A stretch of 64,000 nucleotides of DNA, taken from Oenanthe sinensis. Its lineage: Eukaryota > Streptophyta > Magnoliopsida > Apiales > Apiaceae. The stretch's first letter is position 1. Each line of letters starts with the position of its first letter. The translations under genes were made by a program, and so were the position numbers. The stretch lies in assembly GCA_028671895.1 (NCBI GenBank), contig CM053799.1, positions 42,409,455 to 42,473,454 of the forward strand. Reading direction: 5' to 3'. Below are positions 57,347 through 64,000 of this stretch, in pieces. Below the pieces are notes generated by a model. The model made no database searches and was not told where the DNA came from. It saw only the letters and a program-made list of their open reading frames with translations.

Positions 57347-58500
57347 TTATTTCTTATTAAACCAAGAAATTAATCTATTGTCAAGAAATTGGCATTGACT
57401 TGTTGTGCTTTTCATGTCCACTTTGCATCCTGCATAGTCAGATTCTGAATAACCAATTAGTGAAAAATCCAAATCTCTAGAATACCAAAGTCCAAGAGTT
57501 TGTTCACCCTTGAGATATCTGAAAATCCTTTTCACAGCTATCAAATATGATTCTCTAGGGTCATCCTGAAATCTAGCACACATGCATGTTGCAAACTTTA
57601 TATTTGGTATACTAGCTGTTAAATATAACAATGAGCCAATCATACCTCTATAGCTAGTGTTGTCAACTTTCTTACCCTTTGAGTCAGAGTCTAGCTTAGT
57701 GGCTGTTGACATGGGAGTTTTGGTAGTTGCATAGTCTTGCATATAAAAAAAATTCAATAGTTCTTTCACATACTTTGATTGATTGATGAAAATTCCATCA
57801 TAAGTCTGTTTGACTTGAAGTCCTAAAAAGAAGTTTAACTCTCTCATCATGCTCATTTCATAACTTGACTGCATTAACTTGCTAAACTTTTCACAGAGTT
57901 TTTTATTAGTAGAACCAAATATAATATCATCAACATAAATTTGGACAAGTAAAATATCACCTTTATGTTTTCTAATAAAGAGAGTTTTGTCAATGGTACC
58001 TCTAATGAATCCATTTTCAAGAAGAAATTTTGATAGAGTTTCATACCATGCTCAAGGTGCTTGCTTCAATCCATATAGTGCCTTGTCTAACCTGTAAACA
58101 TGATCAGGAAACTTTGGACCAACAAATCCTAGTGGTTGCTTCACATAGTCTTCTTCTTCCAATTTTCCATTCAAGAAGGCATTTTTCACATCCATATGAT
58201 ACACCTTGAATTTTGAATGAGCTGTAAATGTAATAAACATTCTGATAGCTTCCAATCTTGCTACTGGTACAAAAGTTTCATCATAGTCAATTCCTTCCTC
58301 CTGAGAGTATCCTATTGCAACTAGCCTTGCTTTGTTTCTAATCACATTTCCATTCTCATCAATTTTATTCTGAACACCCATTTTGCACAAACAATTGATC
58401 TATTTCCGGGTCTTGGTACAAGTCCACATTTTATTTCTCTCAAATTCATTCAATTCCTCTTGCATTGCACCAATCTAATCAGGGTCTTGCAAAGCTTCCT
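57347..58500 (-). pseudogene. pol: Element 4 reverse transcriptase and RNase H start
   Basis: One frame from 58390 to 57347 with a single TGA near 58052, where Arg is expected. Motifs: '[22 protein letters not shown]', '[22 protein letters not shown]', 'YGLKQAP', catalytic YVDD (57926-57937), 'MSMMRELNFFLGLQVK', and then the connection region and RNase H motif 'SESDYAGC' (about 57445). Upstream of 58390 the entry to RT is recognisable but frameshifted. It is the most complete RT in the window. Confidence 0.9.
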
Positions 58501-59100
58501 CAATTTTCTTGGGTTCATTCTTTGAGAGAAAACAGCTATAAGACATTCATTTTGAGTGGTTCTAGTTTGTACACCACTCGCAGGATCACCAATTATCAAA
58601 TTAGAAGTGTGATCCCTTGCCCATTTTCTAGCTGGTGGAAGATTTATTCTTGAACTTGAAGCTCCCCCTAAATCAGTGGCATTTCCTGTATATGACTGAA
58701 ATTCAAATGAAGAGGCTCCCCCTAAATTAATTGACTCTGGAAAGGATTCAGAGTTTCCTGATCCAGACCCTGATGAGTTAGACTCCGAAAAACTTGATTT
58801 TGTCTGTCTAGACTCTGTCTGGGTAGACCCTGAACTGTTAGACTTTGATTTGATTGAAGTTGAATTTCATGGCTCCCTCTCAGAGTGTGCAGGTTTTTGT
58901 GTGATTTCAGGAGCGATTTGAAACTCTTCATCCTCATTACTTTCTTCTATCTCAAAACTTTTAATATTTTCAAATTCCATTGTTGTAGACTCTGACTCAT
59001 CCTGCAATCCTGTAATCTTTTTGTCATCAAATGCAACGTGAATAGATTCCATAACAATTCTAGTTTTGAGATTAAAAACTCTGAATGCCTTTCTGTTTGG
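58501..59100 (-). pseudogene. Element 4 integrase-RT linker
   Basis: Ser/Glu/Gln-rich linker in broken frames (59052-58867, 58937-58722). It carries several AGACTCTGA words (58735-58860 and about 58990) and two GGGGGAG complements (58664 and 58706), which encode Gly-Gly-Ala-Ser. The pol frame passes through it with one stop near 58867. Confidence 0.65.
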
Positions 59101-60317
59101 TACATATCCAAGGAAGATAGCTTCATCAACCTTTGCTTCAAATTTGTTTAGATTTTCAGGGTGTACTTTTGGTACATAGCATTGGCATCCAAATATGCGA
59201 AAGTGTTCACGCTTGGACTCTTGTTCTTTACCATTTCATAGGGAGTTTCTCCATTCATATTAATTAATGTACAGTTTTGAGTGAAATATGTTGTACTGAC
59301 TGCCTCAGCCAAAAATATATTGGTAGTTTAGACTCTTCTAACATTGTCCTGACAGCTTCTATGAGTGTTCTATTCTTTCTCTCCATAATTCCTTTTTATT
59401 GGGGTTTTCTTGGTGCAGAAAATTGTTGAGTAATTCCCTTTAATGCACAGTATTCCTCCATAATTGAATTCTTGAATTCAGTACCATTGTCACTCCTTAG
59501 AACTCTAACTGTCCTCTTTGATTTTGTTTTCAGAAAAGTGATATGGTCTATTATGTGTTGTGGAGCTTCATCCTCTGAATGCAAAAATAAAACCCATATG
59601 AATCTTGTAAAATCATCTACAATGACAAGATCTTATTTCTTTTTTTTTAATTGACATCACATTTACTGGACCAAATAAATCAAAATGCAATAGATAAAAG
59701 GGTTCAGAAATGGTGTTTATTGTCTTGCTCTTGAAGGATGTTTTCCTTTGCTTTCCAAGTTGACATGCTTCACAAAGTTCATCTTGCAAAAAGTGAACAT
59801 GTGGTAGTCCTCTCACAAGATTCTGTTTCACCAACTTGTTGAGTGTTTTGAAGTTGATGTATGACAGTTTCTTGTACCATTTCCAGCTTTCTTTAATTGA
59901 GGCCTTGCTAAATAGACATGTGACTTTATTGTGAATGCAATCCTCCAAGCTGGCTTCATATATGTTACCATGTCTATGCCCTTTGAAAACCAAAATGCCT
60001 GTTTCTTTATGAGTCACAAGACACTCTTTGTTGTCAAAGCTAGTATGGTAACCTTTATCTCTAAGTTGACTTATGCTAATTAAGTTGTGTTTCAAGCCAT
60101 CAACTAGAGCTACTTCATCAATGATGGAATTCCCAAGTACAATCTTGTCATATCCCAGTATTTTGTCCTTTGTTGCTATCTCCAAAGGATACTTCTGGGC
60201 CAACCATCTCCACAAAGTCTGTAAGCAGGGATTTCTTTCCAGTCATGTGTCCTGAGCATCCACTTTCTAGGATTAGGGTTACTCTCTTTACTCGGGTTCC
60301 CTACATACATATAGCAA
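59101..60317 (-). pseudogene. pol: Element 4 protease and integrase, decayed
   Basis: Protease remnant at about 60285-60240 with Glu in place of the catalytic Asp (ESGCSGHM). After a frame change the frame 60215-59613 carries the GAG-pre-integrase region, where two zinc-binding His positions read Tyr ('WYKKLSY') and 'CEACQLGK' is kept, and the first integrase block 'LLHFDLFGP'. The frame 59584-59396 has 'RSDNGTEF' and stops at 'KPQ*'. 'MERKNRTL' follows in the same frame. Later blocks to 'IFLGY' (about 59115) are shifted. The gene cannot be functional. Confidence 0.85.
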
Positions 60318-62627
60318 CTAGTTAGATGTTTTGGGGATCCAAACAACTTGGGATCCTTTACTACTAACTTTGGGTGAAATAGACTTAGTATTTTTTACTG
60401 TTGTTTTACCTGTTTCCTTTGTTGCTTTAGACTCTAGTGGAGTCTTGACAGTGTCATACCAACTTTTATCAATTGAAGAATTTAGCTCATAAAAATTGTA
60501 ATACAAATCATGATAGTCCCTACACATATAAATAGAATGAAATATGTTACCATAGTGATAACAAGGCTTCTGTGAAATGTAGTGACTTTTCAGAGTCTGT
60601 GAAGGAATAGACTCTGATTTTTTCTCAATTTTTGTTTTACAGTCTAGAGCTAAATGGTTGTGGTTGCCACATTTGTAACACTTCTTTCCAGGAGCATTAA
60701 GATCTTTTTGATAATTATTGGCCTTATTAATGTCTTCCTTACCATTCTTATTTCTCCTAGTATTTGTAGACTCTGATAAGTTCTCTAGCCTTTCCTTTAA
60801 CACTGACTTAGACAAGTACCCAATTTTAATGTTTTTCTTAGATTTCTTTGCTTCTGATTCATCTGTCTTTTTGTCAACAATAGGGGGATCATTGACAGAT
60901 GAGTTTATGATTTCTTTAGGTAAATCAGTCTTTTCTTCAGAAGTCACAAACTTAATAGGAGTGAAAGTACTTTTGTCCTTAGTCTTATTAATTTGGCTAG
61001 CTTCTGTTTTGTTATCATTCTCAATAATAGATCTTTTGCCTTGACTCTTGTCATAGCCTAGACCAGCAGTTTGACACACATTTTTATCGTTGAGAATTTC
61101 CTGAATTTTTCTACCAGAGTCTGTCCATACTCTGAACTTAAGCCTTTCTTCCTCTAGTTCTTTCTTAATAAATTCGTAGGCTTTCAAGACTTCAATGTAG
61201 TTGTGCTTACATTTCTCAGAATCCTTTTTGTATTCTTCCATTAACACTAACTTAGACTCTAAATGGTTATTCCTGCTTGTCAAGGTTAAATTTTCTTCTT
61301 TTAACCTGTCATTTTCATTAGTGAGAGACCTACAGTTTGTCATTATACTCTTAATCTCACTCTGCACAATTTTTATACCATCAGAGTCTAAATTCAGGAT
61401 TCAAGAGAAAAGATTGATACCTGAATCTTAGGAGATGAAGGTTCTTTGGGAGATTCTGATTTTCTTGAGGAGATAGCCATCAATGCTAGATTTTCATAAT
61501 CAATTTCATCATCTGAGCTTGAATCTGCCCAATCCTTTCCTATTGGGAGAAGTGCTTTCCCTTTGCCTTGACTTTTTACTTTTCTGCATTCACTAGCAAA
61601 GTGCCCTAGTATTCCATAGTTGAAACATTTGACCTTTGCTTCGTCAGGCTTGATAATTGTGCTTTTGCCCTTCTCAATCTTTTCATATTCTTTTTTGAAT
61701 GATGGCCTCTTTCTAAATTTACCAGTTCTTTTGTTGAATTTCATTTTTTTTAAAATTTTTAGCAAACATAGCCATCATTTGACTCAGATCAATCTCTTCA
61801 TCTGAATTAGAGTTTGTGCCAGTAGAATCTGACTCAATAACAATTTTACCCTTCTTCCTTGAATCCTTAATTCTTGCTTCTGTGGGTTCTTTCTGTTGTT
61901 CTTTCTCAGACTCCATTAAGAGTGCCACAGATTTTTCCTTAACAGACTTCTTATTCTTTCTCTGTTGCATTTCTAAATCATATGTCTTGAGTCTACCATA
62001 CAATTTTTCTAGAGTTATTTCATCCAAATCTTTAGCTTCCCTTATGGCTGTTATTTTATTGTCCCACTCTTCAGGAAGGGCTCTCAAAAACTTGGTGTTT
62101 GTATCTTCAGAATCATAAACCTTACCAAGTATAGTCATCTTATTCAGGAGTTTTGTGAACCTATCATACATCTCAATAATAGATTCCCCAGATTTTGCCT
62201 CAAAATACTAATACTCCGGAATTAGCAGAGTCATAGCATTCTTCTTGATATCTTTAATCCCTTCACAATGCACTTCAAGTTTTGTCCACATCTCCTTAGC
62301 AGTTTTGCATGATATAACACAGTTTGTAAGAACAGAATCCAAACTGTTAAAGAGAATGTTTTTGATTGTTGCCTCCTTAAGGACATTCTCCTTGTCCTCC
62401 CTTGACCACTCAGCTTTTGATTTTTGAACAAGGTGCTCTTCAACTATTTCACCTTTTTCAGTGGTTTGAGGAACAAGCCTTGATGGCACATAAGGTCCTT
62501 CATGAATTCTGTCAAGATAGTCACGATTTGTAACTTCCAGATGGTGCAGCATCTTAACCTTCCAGTGGGTGTATTCGTTTCTCTTAAGCATATGAATCTT
62601 AGAATTACGATCTTTGTTTCCAGACAT
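60318..62627 (-). pseudogene. gag: Element 4 gag
   Basis: ATG at 62627. The Gag N-terminus ('EYTHWKVKM') and UBN2-type core run in one frame to 61719, with a stop near 62208. An A-run near 61745 shifts the frame to 61765-61394, which has a first knuckle with Tyr in place of the second Cys ('CFNYG'). The frame returns for 61367-60318: a coiled-coil stretch, the intact knuckle 'CYKCGNHNHLALDC' (about 60690-60650), and a third, imperfect one ('CYHYGN...MC'). It would assemble particles. Several SES and QTL words come from the element motif in two reading phases. Confidence 0.87.
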
Positions 62628-62650
62628 CTTTGATCGATTTTAAACGTTAG

Positions 62651-62662
62651 GCTCCGATACCA
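62651..62662 (-). other. PBS of element 4
   Basis: Complement TGGTATCGGAGC, the initiator Met tRNA site with one base different from element 1, lies four bases from the 5' LTR. Confidence 0.92.
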
Positions 62663-62666
62663 ATTA

Positions 62667-63387
62667 TTTTTCCAGTTACACAAGTAGAAGGGGGTTGAAT
62701 ACTTGTGTGCTCTTTTTGCCTGATTAAAATCAACTCAGTATGAATTAAATCTTTGATTTAAGAACAAAGATCAAACACAAGGATATGAACGAATACTGTT
62801 TGTATTATTGACAATTAAATACAAACTCTTATAGGGTTTACACAAACCCTAGCATCTTCTTTGTATTTTTCACAGCAACTCTCTCTATCTATATGCTCTC
62901 ACAAAACTTCGACAATAATATTAGGTTACATAGAGTATTTATATAGAGAGCTGCCTATCAACTAATAATAGAAAATTAAATTACAATAGGAATAGAATTC
63001 ATAATTATTAGTTGACAGTTTCCTTCTGAAATTCTCTTCCTTCCCATATTATATCTGCAATATAATTGTCTTTATCTTCGAAGACTTTCCATTCCTGTGA
63101 TCATCTTCCAAATTTAGCTTCAACTTTATAAACTAAGAAATCTTCAGACTTTGACAAACTATAGACTTTGATAGTCTATAGACCTGATCACCTTCCAGAC
63201 TTCGATTTTCATCCAGACTCTGGTTTCACTTTCTACAGAAAATCTTCTAAGTACAAGTGAGAAGAATGTTGACAATTTAGATTCTGATTATAAAAGTTAA
63301 GAGACTAGAAAGACTTATTACAAATAGACTATGCTAGACCCTGTTCTAGTATTTTGTACATCATCAAATGAATATATTCCTAAAAAT
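62667..63387 (-). repeat. 5' LTR of element 4
   Basis: 721 bp, on the plus strand TTTTTCCAG to CCTAAAAAT. It matches 50833-51556 throughout with small indels. It ends directly at the ACATG duplication. Confidence 0.9.
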
Positions 63388-63392
63388 ACATG

Positions 63393-63997
63393 AACTCATT
63401 AGCAACATTTTTTCTAGTTTTGACTCTTGTTCCTAGATCACCAATTATTAGATCATTTGTGTGATCCCTATTCCACTTTGTTTCTCTTAATGAATCACTT
63501 GAGTTTGATTCACCTTGTTGGTTGACAACATCTATTTCCTCAAGTCCACTAGACATGGGAATATTCCCAGAAAAATCTGTAAATTGAGTAGTTTCTTTAT
63601 TCTCTTGTGGTTGAGAGGGAACTGTGATTGGTCCAGAAATTGTGTGTTCCATTCTTGGTGAATCTTCTTTAATCTCCTCTAAGTAGCCTTGATTCTCAAA
63701 AGCCAATAACTCTGTTTCTTGACTTCCCTCAGTACCAGGAAATTTGGATTCATCAAAAGTGACATTTATACTTTCCTCCACAGTTTTGTGATCAATGATG
63801 TAAACTATGTATGTTGTCCTTTCAATTCCATAACCCATGAAAATTCCTTCAAATGCTTTAGTATCAAATTTTCCTTTGATTTCAGTTGAGTCCTTCATGA
63901 TGTAGCATTTGCTTCCAAAGACATGGAAATACTTGACAGTTGGTTTCCTTCCTATAAGTAGCTCATAGGGTGTTTTTCCATAGGTTTTGTTGATCAC
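63393..63997 (-). pseudogene. pol: Element 3 integrase C-terminus and linker (partial)
   Basis: Open frame that enters from beyond the window edge. It begins at 'YGKTPYELLIGRKP' and 'FHVFGSKCYIM', the integrase C-terminal region, includes 'KAFEGIFMGY', then an acidic linker, and ends at 'LIIGDLGTRVKTRKNVANEF', the usual sequence just before RT. The frame is open for 200 codons with no stop and continues into RT at 50827 once element 4 is removed. This is the best preserved coding part of element 3. Confidence 0.9.
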
Positions 63998-64000
63998 AGT

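Larger units (their letters stand above)
50833..63387 (-). mobile_element. Element 4: complete copia retrotransposon nested in element 3
   Basis: A 12,555-bp minus-strand element with both LTRs (50833-51556 and 62667-63387), PBS (62651-62662), gag, pol, a very long extra-ORF region and a purine tract. The duplication ACATG flanks it exactly (50828-50832 and 63388-63392), and the element 3 reading frame is continuous when insert and one duplication are removed. The LTRs differ at roughly 8 percent of positions by eye, so it is older than the TRIM and LARD insertions. All genes carry stops or shifts. Its word is TCAGAGTCT/AGACTCTGA, scattered in LTR, gag, linker, spacer and extra ORF. Confidence 0.95.
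45300..64000 (-). mobile_element. Element 3: copia retrotransposon, interrupted, runs off window
   Basis: Minus-strand copia element. Integrase C-terminus and linker lie at 63393-63997, RT and RNase H at about 49270-50827, and the extra ORF at about 45300-48564. Gag, protease, the integrase core and 5' LTR would lie beyond the right edge, and no 3' LTR is visible on the left. It is split by element 4 (50833-63387) exactly between linker and RT, and by a TRIM at 45724-46137. Its word is TGACAGTA/TACTGTCA, concentrated at 48831-49094. Confidence 0.82.

Noticed and set aside
1..64000. tRNA or rRNA genes
   Set aside because: I found no cloverleaf or rRNA signature. The tRNA-like words are primer binding sites beside LTRs.

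Overview
This window is plant nuclear DNA made almost entirely of nested LTR retrotransposons. The evidence is repeated copia-type gag-pol reading frames (zinc knuckles, DSG protease, DDE integrase, YVDD reverse transcriptase, RNase H), tRNA-iMet primer binding sites (TGGTATC[A/G]-type), GGGGGAG polypurine tracts and 5-bp target-site duplications. A eudicot seems likely from element style, but no host gene is present to fix the taxon. No intact host gene was found, and every pol-bearing element is broken by stops, frameshifts, deletions or insertions.

Layout. 1-2180: GC-richer DNA of organelle-like (perhaps mitochondrial) style with one 178-codon ORF. 2454-11380: element 1 (+ strand), a Sirevirus-like copia element with a 1.32-kb 5' LTR, gag, pol, an extra ORF after RNase H, and a 3' LTR cut after 108 bp. 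11381-44059: element 2 (- strand copia with extra ORF), split inside its reverse transcriptase by a 23.5-kb block at 14491-37986. That block is a large non-coding LTR element (LARD-like, 1462-bp LTRs, + strand) that itself holds a second copy of the same family (21646-32995, - strand, TSD AATAT). About 44060-45300: unexplained AT-rich DNA ending in a hAT-like terminus. About 45300-64000: element 3 (- strand copia, runs off the right edge), which carries a 414-bp TRIM (45724-46137, TSD TCAAC) in its extra ORF and, between integrase and reverse transcriptase, the complete element 4 (50833-63387, - strand copia, TSD ACATG).

The most striking signal is not a gene. Each of the four copia elements carries its own short DNA word, scattered through LTR, gag, the integrase-RT linker, the spacer after pol and (in some) the extra ORF: CAAGCTGACA in element 1, ATCAATTGAT in element 2, TGACAGTA/TACTGTCA in element 3, and TCAGAGTCT/AGACTCTGA in element 4. 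The words occur in coding and non-coding DNA and in different reading phases, so selection or amplification seems to act on DNA or RNA rather than on protein. In elements 2-4 they are densest in the 0.4-0.7-kb spacer just upstream of the extra ORF. Each element also encodes a diverged but apparently related extra protein with basic, nuclear-localisation-like tracts and no obvious membrane segment. My working hypothesis is a co-evolving pair of element-encoded DNA- or RNA-binding protein and element-specific motif, formally like VANC proteins and their motifs in VANDAL transposons. This is inference and needs computational and experimental testing.
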